A DNA stretch of 64,000 nt from Bartonella sp. HY038. GTDB taxonomy: Bacteria > Pseudomonadota > Alphaproteobacteria > Rhizobiales > Rhizobiaceae. Made by a program: the position numbers and the translations under genes. The notes beneath the pieces are model-generated. The model had not been told where the DNA came from, searched no databases, and saw only the letters and a list, made by a program, of their open reading frames with translations. The stretch is taken from NCBI RefSeq assembly GCF_014117425.1, contig NZ_CP059725.1, positions 2,046,001-2,110,000 of the forward strand, written 5' to 3'. Positions 27,207-37,426 of the stretch are shown one piece after another. The stretch's first letter is position 1. Every line of letters begins with the position of its first letter.

Positions 27207-27907
27207 TGTTACAATCATTTATTGATGGATTTTGGCAACGTATTGATGAGATTCCGCTTGATTTTTCGGTTATTCCACCTTTTGGTAGTCTTCTATTAAC
27301 GGGACTTTTGTGGACCGTGATTATCACAATTCTTGCCGGTCTTATTAGTTTTTTCGGCGGTATCATTATCGCTTTGATTTTAAACTATGTGCATAAAATT
27401 TATAATTGGCCATTGCGGTTTATTTCTTGGCTTTTTATGACTACACCACTTTTGCTGCAACTTTACCTTATTTATTATGGCCTTTCGCAATTGAAAATTC
27501 TTTTACCCGCCTTTTGGACTGGTGTTATTGTTCTTGGTTTTCATTATGCAGTCTATAATGCAAATATTTTTCGGGCAGCTTTGCAATCAATCGATAATGG
27601 ACAAATGGAAGCGGCAAGATCTTTGGGGTTTAGCTACTTTCAAGCTTTACGTTATTTCATCACACCACAATCAGTATTTGTAGCCTTACCGCAGGTAGGC
27701 AATAATACAATCATTCTTTTGAAAGATACCGCCATTGTTTCCTTGATTGGCATTGCCGAATTAACCCTAAATACTCAGCAAGCAATTGCTGAAACCTATA
27801 GATCTTTTGAATTTTATTTGGCTGCTGCCCTACTCTATTACATTATCAATCTAATTATGGAATTCGGATTATATGTCACCACTCGTAAGATAGGAGCCAT
27901 GCAATGA
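27206..27907 (+). CDS. Amino-acid ABC transporter permease
   Basis: A 233-residue HisMQ-family membrane protein with about five hydrophobic segments. The EAA loop is intact at residues 130-160 ([22 protein letters not shown]). It overlaps both the broken permease upstream and the ATPase gene downstream (ATGA at 27904-27907), so it is a full member of the operon. Confidence 0.9.
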   Translation: MLQSFIDGFWQRIDEIPLDFSVIPPFGSLLLTGLLWTVIITILAGLISFFGGIIIALILNYVHKIYNWPLRFISWLFMTTPLLLQLYLIYYGLSQLKILLPAFWTGVIVLGFHYAVYNANIFRAALQSIDNGQMEAARSLGFSYFQALRYFITPQSVFVALPQVGNNTIILLKDTAIVSLIGIAELTLNTQQAIAETYRSFEFYLAAALLYYIINLIMEFGLYVTTRKIGAMQ

Positions 27908-28668
27908 ATACAAATATTATGATTGATTTGCGCAATATCCATAAATCTTACGGCGCCCATAAGGTCTTAAAGGGAATAAATTTTAGCGTAGATCGCGGTA
28001 AAATCGTTTCAATTATTGGCCCAAGCGGGTCTGGAAAGAGTACCTTATTACGCTCAGTCAATATGCTTGAAGAAATTTCACAAGGCGAAATTTGGTTTGA
28101 TGGCAATCAAGTTAATCTGCCCCTTAAAGGCCGCGCCTTTGAAAAACATTTAAATTATATGCGCCAACAAATTGGCATGGTTTTTCAGCAATTCAATTTA
28201 TTTCCTCATCTTAGTGTCTTGCACAATATTACCATCGGACCTCGTATATTAAAAAATATCCCCAAACATGACGCGGAAGAAATTGCCCATTCCTTATTAA
28301 AAAAAGTCGGATTAGCAGACAAAGGCGATTCTTACCCCGCGCGTTTATCGGGGGGGCAAAAGCAACGCGTTGCTATTGCTCGTGCTCTTGCTATGCAGCC
28401 AAAAGCAATGCTGTTTGATGAGGCAACCTCTGCGCTTGATCCTGAATTGGTAGAAGAGGTCAACCAAGTAATGAAACAGCTTGCGGCTGAACATATGACC
28501 ATGATGATTGTTACCCATGAAATGCGTTTTGCAGCGGAAGTTTCTGATTACGTTGTTTTTATGGATGGCGGCGTCATTGTCGAACAAGGGACTCCTGATG
28601 ATATCTTGAAGAACCCCAAAGAAGAGCGAACGCGCGAATTTTTACGCAAACATTTGCAAGGACATTGA
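27904..28668 (+). CDS. Amino-acid ABC transporter ATP-binding protein
   Basis: A 254-residue ATPase of the GlnQ/HisP class. It has Walker [14 protein letters not shown] near residue 40, signature [16 protein letters not shown] near 147, Walker [16 protein letters not shown] near 170 and H-loop VTHEMRFA near 203. It powers the importer formed with the permeases just upstream. A short gap of 86 bases separates it from the RocB-like peptidase. Confidence 0.93.
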   Translation: MNTNIMIDLRNIHKSYGAHKVLKGINFSVDRGKIVSIIGPSGSGKSTLLRSVNMLEEISQGEIWFDGNQVNLPLKGRAFEKHLNYMRQQIGMVFQQFNLFPHLSVLHNITIGPRILKNIPKHDAEEIAHSLLKKVGLADKGDSYPARLSGGQKQRVAIARALAMQPKAMLFDEATSALDPELVEEVNQVMKQLAAEHMTMMIVTHEMRFAAEVSDYVVFMDGGVIVEQGTPDDILKNPKEERTREFLRKHLQGH

Positions 28669-28754
28669 TCTTTCAAAACAAAAAATGATTAACGCTCTGC
28701 CTATGGGTGTTGAGAGATATAATTTAATTAACATAAAAGTTACTCGAGGTAAAA

Positions 28755-30422
28755 ATGCCGCAAGTTACCGATAATAATAAACGAAATAGTCCCAATCTTT
28801 ATAAAAATAAATGTTCAGATTTAGCAACAAGAATGGTTGCTTTTAACAGTGAGACAGGCAGTAAAGGCGAAGCCGAATTTGCCGACAAATATATTGGGCT
28901 TTTAAAAGAAATACCCTATTTCAACCAAAATCCGCACAATATTGTTAAATCACCAAGCCATGGCGAACCATTAACCTCGAATGTCTTAGCGCTAGCAAGA
29001 GGGAATGGAAAAAAAACGCTGATATTAGCGGGGCATTTTGATACAGTATCAATTGATAATTATCATGAATTACAAAACCTTGCTTGCGAAAGTGAAAAAC
29101 TTGCCGAAGCCTTGATCGAAACCTTGGCGAATAAAGTGCGTTCTGAACAAGAAGAATGTGCTTATCAAGACTTTTTAACCGGTCAATTTTTGCCCGGCCG
29201 CGGTATGCTTGACATGAAAAGTGGACTTGCCGCTGGCATCGTATGTGTTGAAGAATTTATTGCTGATACCCAACGCAAGGGTAACATTATTCTCGTTGCT
29301 ACCCCAGATGAAGAGCGTGAAAGTCGTGGCATGCGCTCACTGCGTGCTAGCCTTGCAACTTTTGTTAAAGAAAATGACCTTGAAATTGTTGGTGCCATTA
29401 ATCTTGATGTAACATCCGATCAAGGCAACGGCAGTGAGGGGCGCGCAATCTATGCCGGCACAATTGGTAAATTATTACCCTTTGCATTTGTTGTTGGTTG
29501 TAGTGCCCATGCAAGCTACCCTTATGAAGGAGTAAGTGCTTTAGCAATAGGTGCTAAAATTCTTAGCCATTTCGAAGCCAATGCAGCCTTAGCCGATAAG
29601 AATGAGGATGACATTTCACCGGCCCCCATATGTCTTGAGGCAAGAGATTTGCGTGATGCTTACGAAGTAACAACGCCAGAGCGTTTTTGGTTGGCTTTCA
29701 ATTGGCTTTACCATTCTATGAGAGCTGAAACATTATTTCATCATTTTAAAGAAGCCGTAGAAAAATGCGCAAACCAAGCTATTGAGCAATTTACCGAGCA
29801 AGCTAAAAACTACAGCTATATGGTTGGCAAAAAATCTGGCGCAGTGCCAGCTAAGCCAAAGATTATCGAATATGCAGAGCTACTGCAACAAGCCAAAGCG
29901 ACTATAGGCGCAAATTTCGATGCACTGTATGAGCAAAAACAAAATGAACTAAACCAAACTGATAACCCGCTAACCGTAAGTCGTTTACTAACAGATTGGC
30001 TTATAAATCAAGCAAAGATAAATGGTCCTGCCATCATTATTGGTTTTGCTGGTTTACATTATCCTGCAAGCCATCTTGACCTCAAGCTCGATAAGGATAA
30101 AGCTTTCCACGCGGCAATTGATCATGCCAAGGAATCTTATCAAGACCTTGCAGATCAAGTGCTTACTTGGAAGCCTTATTTCCAAGGCATATCGGATATG
30201 AGCTTTTTGGGGCAAAAGGCCGATAAAAATAATTTAATTGCCAATAATACGCCCATTTCTCGTTTACAAGATAATCCGCCAAGCCAAAGCCTTAGCTTTC
30301 CTGTGGTTAATATTGGACCTTGGGGACGAGAATTTCATCAAAAACTTGAGCGTGTTTACGCACCTTATGCATTTGATCAATTGCCTAAGTTATTGGGCCA
30401 AATCGCTCGAGAAATTTTATAA
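28755..30422 (+). CDS. rocB: M20-family peptidase, arginine-utilisation RocB-like
   Basis: A 555-residue zinc hydrolase of the M20 clan. Metal-binding and catalytic segments are GHFDTVS near residue 97, PGRGMLDMKSGLAAG near 150 and VATPDEERESRGMR near 187, then NLDVTSDQ near 217. The length and the long C-terminal region match the RocB group of Bacillus better than short M20 deacylases. RocB's reaction is not well defined but it is tied to arginine use. It closes the transporter operon and is followed by a terminator. The gene symbol is from overall resemblance, not from a search. Confidence 0.75.
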   Translation: MPQVTDNNKRNSPNLYKNKCSDLATRMVAFNSETGSKGEAEFADKYIGLLKEIPYFNQNPHNIVKSPSHGEPLTSNVLALARGNGKKTLILAGHFDTVSIDNYHELQNLACESEKLAEALIETLANKVRSEQEECAYQDFLTGQFLPGRGMLDMKSGLAAGIVCVEEFIADTQRKGNIILVATPDEERESRGMRSLRASLATFVKENDLEIVGAINLDVTSDQGNGSEGRAIYAGTIGKLLPFAFVVGCSAHASYPYEGVSALAIGAKILSHFEANAALADKNEDDISPAPICLEARDLRDAYEVTTPERFWLAFNWLYHSMRAETLFHHFKEAVEKCANQAIEQFTEQAKNYSYMVGKKSGAVPAKPKIIEYAELLQQAKATIGANFDALYEQKQNELNQTDNPLTVSRLLTDWLINQAKINGPAIIIGFAGLHYPASHLDLKLDKDKAFHAAIDHAKESYQDLADQVLTWKPYFQGISDMSFLGQKADKNNLIANNTPISRLQDNPPSQSLSFPVVNIGPWGREFHQKLERVYAPYAFDQLPKLLGQIAREIL

Positions 30423-30443
30423 TCCCATAATATCAACATACTA

Positions 30444-30489
30444 ATTTAGAGCACATTTAGCTTTTATTAAGCCGTTAATGTGCTCTAAA
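30444..30489 (+). terminator. Hairpin terminator after rocB-like gene
   Basis: A perfect 12-base stem (30444-30455 with 30478-30489) with GAGCAC/GTGCTC core encloses a 22-base loop. There is no long T run, so efficiency is uncertain. Confidence 0.6.
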
Positions 30490-30602
30490 TCGTTTATACG
30501 TAAAAGTGCCAATAAAATTGATACATGCAAACATGGGGTATTTAAATTTTTTGTATTTACAATATCCTTGCCAAAGCTATTGATGCTTTTTATAAAACAC
30601 GC

Positions 30603-33107
30603 ATGATAAATTTGCCGCCTTTACCCGTAACTGAAATTTTTGGATCGCTTCACGAGTGCATGAAAATGCATAATCGTGCAGTAATAGTTGCACCGCCCGG
30701 GGCAGGTAAAACGACACTTATCCCATTATTTTTACTGGATAAACTTAAAAAAAATCCTAATGGCAAAATAATACTTCTTGAACCGCGCCGCTTGGCTGCA
30801 CGCGCGGCAGCAAGGCGCATGGCCGATTTAATTGGAGAATCTCTTGGGCAGCAAGTTGGCTACATTATGCGAATGGACCAAAAAATTTCCAAGGACACAC
30901 GCATAATCGTTGTGACCGAAGGCGTTTTTGTTCGCATGGTGCTTGATGACCCAGAACTAAATGGCATTAGCGCCGTTATTTTTGATGAATTTCATGAGCG
31001 CAATATTGATGCCGATTTTGGTCTTGCACTAGCTATTGATGTACAAGAAGGTTTGCGTAATGATTTAAAAATCATCGTTATGTCAGCAACTCTTGATGGC
31101 GCACGCGTTGCCAGCTTGCTAGATAATGCGGAAATTATTGAAAGCAAAGGCAGAAGCTATAATGTTGATATTCGTTATAGCCCAAAAGCTAATGATGAAC
31201 GCATTGAAGACGCCATGAGCCGCGCCATTATCAAAGTCTTAAAGGAAGAAGATGGCAGTATTTTAGCTTTTTTACCCGGTCAAGGTGAAATTGAGCGAAC
31301 AAAGCAAAGGCTTCAAAATAGCTTAGGCGACAATCCAACCATCAACGGCAACAACATTATTATTACTCCGCTTTTTGGAACACTTGATATAAAAGATCAA
31401 GACAATGCTATTCTACCCGCCCAAAAAGGTTCGCGCAAAGTTGTGCTTGCAACCTCCATCGCCGAAAGTTCAATAACTATTGAAGATGTGCGCATTGTCA
31501 TAGATAGTGGTCTTGCTAGAGTGCCAATATTTGAACCAGCAAGTGGTTTAACACGACTTGAAACGGTGCGTGCCTCACGAGCATCCATTGATCAACGTGC
31601 TGGGCGTGCAGGACGTACCCAGACAGGCATTGCTATTCGCCTTTGGCTACAAGGGCAAAATGCAGCTCTTCCTGCCTTTGCAACACCTGAAATTCTAAAT
31701 GCTGATTTATCCAACCTTGTTTTGGATTGCTTAGCCTTTGGTGTACAAGATCCCGCCAACTTGCGTTTTTTAAATCCGCCTCCCCTGCCATCGATAAAAG
31801 AAGCACGCGACTTACTTATTAAATTAGATGCAATTGATGAAAATGGCAGACTAACCCTAATGGGGCAAGCCATGCGTGCCTTGAGTTTGCCTGTACGCTA
31901 TTCGCATATGGTATTAAAAGCCGCAAAAAGAGGGCAAGCTCAAGCGGCGGCAGAACTTGCACTATTGCTTGTAGAACGGGGACTTGACGGCAACAACATT
32001 GATATTGATGAAAGACTGCGTTTTTTCCAACGTGATCGATCAAAGCGCGCCCAAGATGTGAAGCGACTTGCAAAATCCCTTGCCGATGAAGCAGCTCAAT
32101 TATCAACAAAAAAGCAAAAATTGCCAAACAATAGCGATATTATACTAGCAAGCGAGTTTTTGATGGACGCGTGGCCGGATAGAATCGCCAAAGCACGCGG
32201 TAAAAAAGGACAATTTTTGCTGTGCAATGGGCGCGGAGCCTATATGGATGCTGTTGAACCTTTAGCCAATAGTGCATTTTTAGTTATCGCCGACTTGACT
32301 GGTAGCGCTGAGCGCACACGCATATTAGCGGCGGCAAACCTTAGTGAAGATAGCCTTTATGCCCAACAGGGCAGCTCAATAAGCCAAGAAACACTGGTTT
32401 GTTTTGATGAGCAAAGCCGCACTCTTCGTGCATTAGCGCGCGAAAATCTTGGCGCTATTTCTCTAAGTGAAAAGAATCTACCCAGCCCTAAAGGCGATAT
32501 TGCCAACCAAAAATGGCTTGAAATAATACAACAAAAAGGTCTTAGCCTTTTAGCTTGGAGTAAAGATGCCAAGCAAATGCGGCAAAGACTATTTTGGCTA
32601 TTTAAAGGATTGGGCGAGCCGTGGCCCGATGTAAATGATGACGCATTGCTTCAGCAATTAGATGAATGGCTTTTACCATTTTTAAATGGCAAGGCAGAGC
32701 TTAGCGCAATAACCAGTAAAATGCTAAGCGACGGCTTATATTCTTTGATCCCGTATCATTTGCAACGCGATTTTAACGCCCTTGCACCCACCCATTTTAC
32801 CGCGCCGACTGGCTCAAAAATTGCAATTGATTATGAGGGCGAAGAACCAACTATTTCATTGCGCGTACAAGAACTATATGGCTTAATCACCCATCCAACA
32901 ATTGCGGGGAATAAGATTCCCCTTATTATTGAACTCTTATCACCAGCGCATCGCCCTATCCAAATTACGCGTGATTTACCAAGCTTTTGGGCTGGATCAT
33001 GGAAAGATGTACGCAGTGACATGCGTGGGCGCTACCCAAAGCATTTATGGCCTGAAAACCCAGCCGAAGCTGTGCCAACAACACGGGCTAAACCACGCGG
33101 CAGTTAA
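30603..33107 (+). CDS. hrpB: ATP-dependent helicase HrpB
   Basis: An 834-residue DEAH-box helicase. Motif I APPGAGKTTLIPL lies near residue 30, motif II (HrpB form) IFDEFHERNIDADFG near 128, motif III MSATLDG near 160, and motif VI DQRAGRAGRT near 328. The HrpB-specific C-terminal domain ends in RDLPSFWAGSWKDVRSDMRGRYPKHLWPEN-type sequence, which distinguishes it from HrpA. The length is normal. It stands alone between the rocB-like gene and the autotransporter. Its cellular substrate is not known for the family. Confidence 0.95.
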   Translation: MINLPPLPVTEIFGSLHECMKMHNRAVIVAPPGAGKTTLIPLFLLDKLKKNPNGKIILLEPRRLAARAAARRMADLIGESLGQQVGYIMRMDQKISKDTRIIVVTEGVFVRMVLDDPELNGISAVIFDEFHERNIDADFGLALAIDVQEGLRNDLKIIVMSATLDGARVASLLDNAEIIESKGRSYNVDIRYSPKANDERIEDAMSRAIIKVLKEEDGSILAFLPGQGEIERTKQRLQNSLGDNPTINGNNIIITPLFGTLDIKDQDNAILPAQKGSRKVVLATSIAESSITIEDVRIVIDSGLARVPIFEPASGLTRLETVRASRASIDQRAGRAGRTQTGIAIRLWLQGQNAALPAFATPEILNADLSNLVLDCLAFGVQDPANLRFLNPPPLPSIKEARDLLIKLDAIDENGRLTLMGQAMRALSLPVRYSHMVLKAAKRGQAQAAAELALLLVERGLDGNNIDIDERLRFFQRDRSKRAQDVKRLAKSLADEAAQLSTKKQKLPNNSDIILASEFLMDAWPDRIAKARGKKGQFLLCNGRGAYMDAVEPLANSAFLVIADLTGSAERTRILAAANLSEDSLYAQQGSSISQETLVCFDEQSRTLRALARENLGAISLSEKNLPSPKGDIANQKWLEIIQQKGLSLLAWSKDAKQMRQRLFWLFKGLGEPWPDVNDDALLQQLDEWLLPFLNGKAELSAITSKMLSDGLYSLIPYHLQRDFNALAPTHFTAPTGSKIAIDYEGEEPTISLRVQELYGLITHPTIAGNKIPLIIELLSPAHRPIQITRDLPSFWAGSWKDVRSDMRGRYPKHLWPENPAEAVPTTRAKPRGS

Positions 33108-33568
33108 TGTGTTTCTGCCGGTGTGAATGAAATCTATCTAATTAAGACTTTAAGCTTTTAGGATTATATAAAAAAGATATAATTTTCTTAAATATTTAAT
33201 TATTGGCTAAAAAGGATTTTAATGGTGTACTCGGCCTAATACTCGTTGTTTGCAGAATATATCAATTCCTATTTTTAAAATAGAAAACCAATTTCTTGAT
33301 TGGTTTGAAATCGCTTAAACTTATCTCCCCAATTACCATTCAATTTAATTTTTTATTTATTTAATTCGAATATTAGTTTATAATAATTTAACTTTATAAA
33401 TTTCTCATATTCTCATGTTGTGTTTTTTCGGAACAAAATATGGCTTTTATATGAATAGTTTAGTACCTGTTACTTTTATTATTTATTGAATAGCCGTCAA
33501 AATATTGACTAATTTAAATAATAACTATGTAATTAAATATAAATATAAAAATATAATAGGTTCAAGCG
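33108..33568. other. Intergenic region upstream of the autotransporter
   Basis: These 461 very AT-rich bases hold no supported gene or recognised RNA. They probably contain the autotransporter promoter and any regulator sites. An AGG at 33559-33561 is the only weak ribosome binding site near the start. Confidence 0.4.
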
Positions 33569-36500
33569 ATGTACAAGCTGGAATCTGCGGTTGGGTCTCC
33601 TTTAATGTCGAAACATGTCTTTAAAAATCAACCATGGTTGATTAATACGCCAATTACCAAATTACTAATTTTCGGACTAACTTCGTTTTTTTTAAGTACT
33701 ACCATACTATCCTCAAGCTATGCAGAGGATGTGATTTATGATGGCACTGACAAATCAATATTACGAACAGATCCGACAGGTGGTAATTTAGGGCGCAGCC
33801 TATTTTCAGGCAACGGCACGACCACCAATCTTATTGGCAACACAATATCTGTAAATGATTTAACCACCGATGGCAGCTATGAAACACCCGGTTATATTTA
33901 TGGCGGTATTAGCTATTTAACATCGGGTACTGGCAATGATGTTACCAATAATAATGTCACTATATTTGGTAGCGCTAAAGCAGGGTCAGTTTATGGTGGT
34001 TATAGCTATTTAAGGACTGGCAATAGCGGCAATGCAACTGGCAATATTGTTACTATAAGCGACAACGCGCAAATAAGCCGAGGCGTTTATGGTGGGTATA
34101 CATTTGGAAGAAATGCTGGATTTGCCAATGAAAATAAGGTTATTATATCTCACTCCGCGATAATTGGCGGTGATGTATATGGTGGCTATAGCTCAACTTT
34201 TTATGTCTCCACTGGTGAGACCTCAAGTAATGAAGTAACAATCTCGGGTAATGCAAAAATTAGTGGTATTGTTGCAGGTGGTGGGAATACTACGCAAAAT
34301 GGCATAGCTAACAATGCCCTAAACAATAAAGTAACTATTTCGGATAATGCAGTTATTACAAGCTTTGTTTATGGTGGGTTTAGCCAAAATACAGCTGGCG
34401 CATCGGGCAATACAAATAATAACATCGTTACGATAACCGGCAATGCACAACTCAATAAGAGCGTTTATGGGGGATATACCGAAGCCACACGTGGATTAGG
34501 AGGCGACTCAACCAACAACACGGTAACCCTTAATGGGACCAATGCGGTTATTTCAGCTGATGTCGTGGGTGGCCGTAGCTATGGTACTATTGCTGGACAA
34601 GTCACCAATAATGAAGTTTTGATTAGCGGTCAGAATACAATTTCAGGATCTGTTTATGGGGGTAATTCATACAGCTATGCCTATAATGGAACATCAACAC
34701 AGGTAGCAAGTAACAAAGTTTCTATATCTGGTGATACGGCGATAACCGGGAGCGTTTACGGTGGCATGGGGACAACTAGCCTCAATTCTAGCACCCCTAC
34801 AACGACAACGGGCAGCAATATTACCAATAACAATGTTGAATTATCTGGAAAAGTTAATATTAAAGGCGATGTTTATGGTGGTTATAGCAATGCTATGAGC
34901 GGCTTTTCAGGCAATGCAACAAATAATACAATAACACTTAATGGTGAAAATCTTAACATTACAGGCCGAATTTTCGGTGGCTTTGGTAATCGCTCAAATA
35001 CAAGCTCTGATTTTTTTACGGGTAACACATTAAATCTTAATGGCTATCGTGGCAGTGTTTGGGGCATTTATAATATTGAGAATTATAACTGGATTTTACC
35101 CAAAAATGTCGTCAATAACGACACCATTATCAATATTACAAGCCGGAATAATGTTGATCTTAATGGGACCAATCACACCATTGCTATGGAAAATGATGGT
35201 AATCGCCTTAATGTTGGTGATGAAGTTACATTGATCAGCAATGCGACAGGAACGCCATCCTCGGTTCCCACTCAAATAGAACAAGGGCTCTTTCTTATTT
35301 ATGATGTCGAAGTAACAGTCGATGAAAATAATAAGTTTGTCTTAAGAATTAAAGATGAAAATTCAGATAGTGGCGGTACAGACACTGGCGGAACCGATAC
35401 TGGAGGTACTGACACTGGCGGCACAGATACCGGAGGCACTGACACTGGCGGCACAGATACTGGTGGAACCGATACCGGAGGTACTGACACGGGCGGCACA
35501 GATACTGGTGGAACCGATACCGGAGGTACTGACACTGGCGGCACAGATACTGGTGGGACCGATACTGGAGGTACTGACACTGGTGGCACAGATACCAGCG
35601 GAACCAATACCGGAGGTACAGACACTGGCGGCTCTAGCACCACAGAAGAGACCACAGAGCCTGAAGTTACCTTACCCAAACCCGCAGGGCACATTAATCC
35701 GCGCACTAAGGCTTTTTCGGAAGGCCGCATTGCAGCAATGGCATTTTTAAACCAAGGCAGTGATCTTATTGCTGATTATGGTATACGCGCGGCACGCTCT
35801 GCTATTCGCCAAGCAGCTGAAAGCGGGCGCCCAACCAGCCTCATACCGTTTGCAATTATCAATGGTGGTTCCAGCCGATACAAAACAGGTTCCCATGTCG
35901 ATATTGACGGTGTTAATGCAGCCATAGGTCTAGCAACGGGATATGAGTTTAAAAATACTAGTCTACTCACCATTGGCGGCTTTTATGAATATGGCAAAGC
36001 AAGCTATGATAGCTATAACTATTTTAGCAATTATAATGCGGTTCATGGTGATGGAAATATCAATTATAATGGTGGTGGTGTTTTATTTCGCATAGATTTT
36101 GCCAATACTGGCTTAAACCGCGTGGCAAAGCTTGATATCAATGCTGCTGATGGGCTTTATATGGAAGGTTCATGGCGCGCCGGCACCATAAAATACGATT
36201 TTGATACAAATGATATTTTCGATGGTGAAGGCTATCGCGGCACTTATAACAGCCGTTCTAACTATCAAAGCGCTCATATTGCAACGGGCTATGTTTTTAA
36301 CTTTGATGAAAAAAATAGTCTTGATATTTATGGTCGTTATAGCTGGTCAAGGCTTAAAGGCGAAGACGTAAAAATTGGCAAAGATGGTTTAAATTTTAAA
36401 ACGGCAGAATCTTCTCGCTTACGCGTTGGCGGCCGCTACAATTATCACTACAGCCAACAATTCCAGCCATTTGTCGGTGCGGCCTATGAATATGAATTTA

Positions 36501-36700
36501 AGGGAGACATTGCAGCCACAGCCTATAAGTTGCAGCTAGATAGGCCAAGCCTTAAAGGTGGTACCGGTATTTTCGAATTAGGACTTAACTGGCAGCCATT
36601 ACATCACAATAAAGACTTTATCATTGAATTTGTTGGTCAGGGCTTTATTGGGGAACGACGCGGCGGTAGCGGCGGCATAAAAATTAAATATGACTTTTAA
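33569..36700 (+). CDS. Type V autotransporter with repeat passenger and Gly-Gly-Thr-Asp-Thr linker
   Basis: A 1043-residue outer-membrane protein. An extended N-terminal signal ends near SSSYAED (about residue 53); an internal ATG at 33605 is an alternative start. The passenger (residues about 60-590) carries 12 degenerate repeats ending in VYGGYS-like motifs between residues 108 and 470, predicted to form a beta-solenoid. Residues 602-686 are a tandem GGTDT repeat. The C-terminal 300 residues match an autotransporter barrel: an AFSEGRIAAMAFLNQGSDL linker helix, alternating beta-strands with YEFKNTS and YGRYSWSRL, and terminal KIKYDF ending in Phe. Likely a surface adhesin or similar; function is not shown. 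Confidence 0.88.
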   Translation: MYKLESAVGSPLMSKHVFKNQPWLINTPITKLLIFGLTSFFLSTTILSSSYAEDVIYDGTDKSILRTDPTGGNLGRSLFSGNGTTTNLIGNTISVNDLTTDGSYETPGYIYGGISYLTSGTGNDVTNNNVTIFGSAKAGSVYGGYSYLRTGNSGNATGNIVTISDNAQISRGVYGGYTFGRNAGFANENKVIISHSAIIGGDVYGGYSSTFYVSTGETSSNEVTISGNAKISGIVAGGGNTTQNGIANNALNNKVTISDNAVITSFVYGGFSQNTAGASGNTNNNIVTITGNAQLNKSVYGGYTEATRGLGGDSTNNTVTLNGTNAVISADVVGGRSYGTIAGQVTNNEVLISGQNTISGSVYGGNSYSYAYNGTSTQVASNKVSISGDTAITGSVYGGMGTTSLNSSTPTTTTGSNITNNNVELSGKVNIKGDVYGGYSNAMSGFSGNATNNTITLNGENLNITGRIFGGFGNRSNTSSDFFTGNTLNLNGYRGSVWGIYNIENYNWILPKNVVNNDTIINITSRNNVDLNGTNHTIAMENDGNRLNVGDEVTLISNATGTPSSVPTQIEQGLFLIYDVEVTVDENNKFVLRIKDENSDSGGTDTGGTDTGGTDTGGTDTGGTDTGGTDTGGTDTGGTDTGGTDTGGTDTGGTDTGGTDTGGTDTGGTDTGGTDTSGTNTGGTDTGGSSTTEETTEPEVTLPKPAGHINPRTKAFSEGRIAAMAFLNQGSDLIADYGIRAARSAIRQAAESGRPTSLIPFAIINGGSSRYKTGSHVDIDGVNAAIGLATGYEFKNTSLLTIGGFYEYGKASYDSYNYFSNYNAVHGDGNINYNGGGVLFRIDFANTGLNRVAKLDINAADGLYMEGSWRAGTIKYDFDTNDIFDGEGYRGTYNSRSNYQSAHIATGYVFNFDEKNSLDIYGRYSWSRLKGEDVKIGKDGLNFKTAESSRLRVGGRYNYHYSQQFQPFVGAAYEYEFKGDIAATAYKLQLDRPSLKGGTGIFELGLNWQPLHHNKDFIIEFVGQGFIGERRGGSGGIKIKYDF
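35372..35626 (+). repeat. Tandem 15-base repeat (17 units) in the autotransporter gene
   Basis: Seventeen 15-base units encode GGTDT, with unit 16 reading SGTNT and a diverged 18th copy (GGSST) following. Synonymous variants alternate in threes (GGCGGCACAGATACT, GGTGGAACCGATACC, GGAGGTACTGACACT), making a 45-base higher-order repeat from unit 6 onward. The repeat is in frame and links passenger to barrel. Confidence 0.95.
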
Positions 36701-36707
36701 AGTGATC

Positions 36708-36747
36708 AAGGCGATTTTAATGAAATGCAAATCATTAAAATCGCCTT
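36708..36747 (+). terminator. Hairpin downstream of the autotransporter
   Basis: A perfect 16-base stem (36708-36723 with 36732-36747) with an eight-base loop starts seven bases after the stop codon. Only a short T run follows, but position and stem length favour a terminator. Confidence 0.75.
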
Positions 36748-37142
36748 TAAAAGGTTATCATACTTGATATTATATCTTATTTTTTACGTTTTATCATAGC
36801 CTTAAATTGAATAATTATCACTTAGCTAGACAAGAGCCTAAAATATTAAACAGCTTTTGATTATTTGATTTAAATAATGTCAGCATAAGTTTAATGCAAT
36901 AAAATGGCGGGAGAAGCTCATTGTGAGAATCAAAAAATTTGCGCTTAAGAACAAATCTTAAAAATTATTATTATTTTAAGGCTCATAAACTAAGGTCTAG
37001 AAAAATTTAATTACTCTGCAAGGGCATCAAAAATAAAGCCAACACCGCGATAAATTAACAATTGCAACAATAAACCAGTTGCAAATATAAAAGAATTTAA
37101 CTATTTTTTATGGAAGATCATTTTTAGCTTTAAGCTTAAAAA
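36748..37142. other. Intergenic region between autotransporter and tRNA-Gln
   Basis: These 395 AT-rich bases contain only short open frames without ribosome binding sites. I see no RNA gene apart from the tRNA that follows, and no attachment-site duplication of the tRNA 3' end. Confidence 0.4.
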
Positions 37143-37216
37143 TGGCTGGGGTACCTGGATTCGAACCAGGGGTGCCGGTACCAAAAACCAGTGCCTTACC
37201 GCTTGGCTATACCCCA
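37143..37216 (-). tRNA. tRNA-Gln (TTG anticodon)
   Basis: On the minus strand a 74-base cloverleaf begins TGGGGTA and ends TACCCCA-G-CCA with CCA encoded. The D arm is AGCCAAGCGGTAAGGC. The anticodon stem (CTGGT/ACCGG, one T:G pair) holds the loop TTTTGGT, giving anticodon TTG (glutamine). The T arm is CCTGGTTCGAATCCAGG. Confidence 0.96.
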
Positions 37217-37426
37217 ACATCATTTTTAAAGGACACTCTATCATGTCCTTGGCGCGTCTTATAGCTGCTTGATTTCATATGTGCAATATCTATTATTAAA
37301 AAAAATGCATATTTTTTGATATTTTTTTATTTTCTCTGCTAACCTATTTTATTCATTGCATAATTTTGTGCAATCTTTACAATATTTTTATTAACAACCT
37401 AAGATCAAGCCAATGAATGTGACCAA

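Noticed and set aside
35372..35626. CRISPR-like array
   Set aside because: Units are directly adjacent 15-base coding repeats without spacers and keep the reading frame.
35299..35730. Open minus-strand frame of Val-Pro-Pro repeats
   Set aside because: It is the mirror of the in-frame GGTDT repeat in the autotransporter gene and has no start signal of its own.
37143..37216. Integration site at tRNA-Gln
   Set aside because: I found no integrase gene and no repeat of the tRNA 3' end nearby, so there is no evidence for an inserted element.
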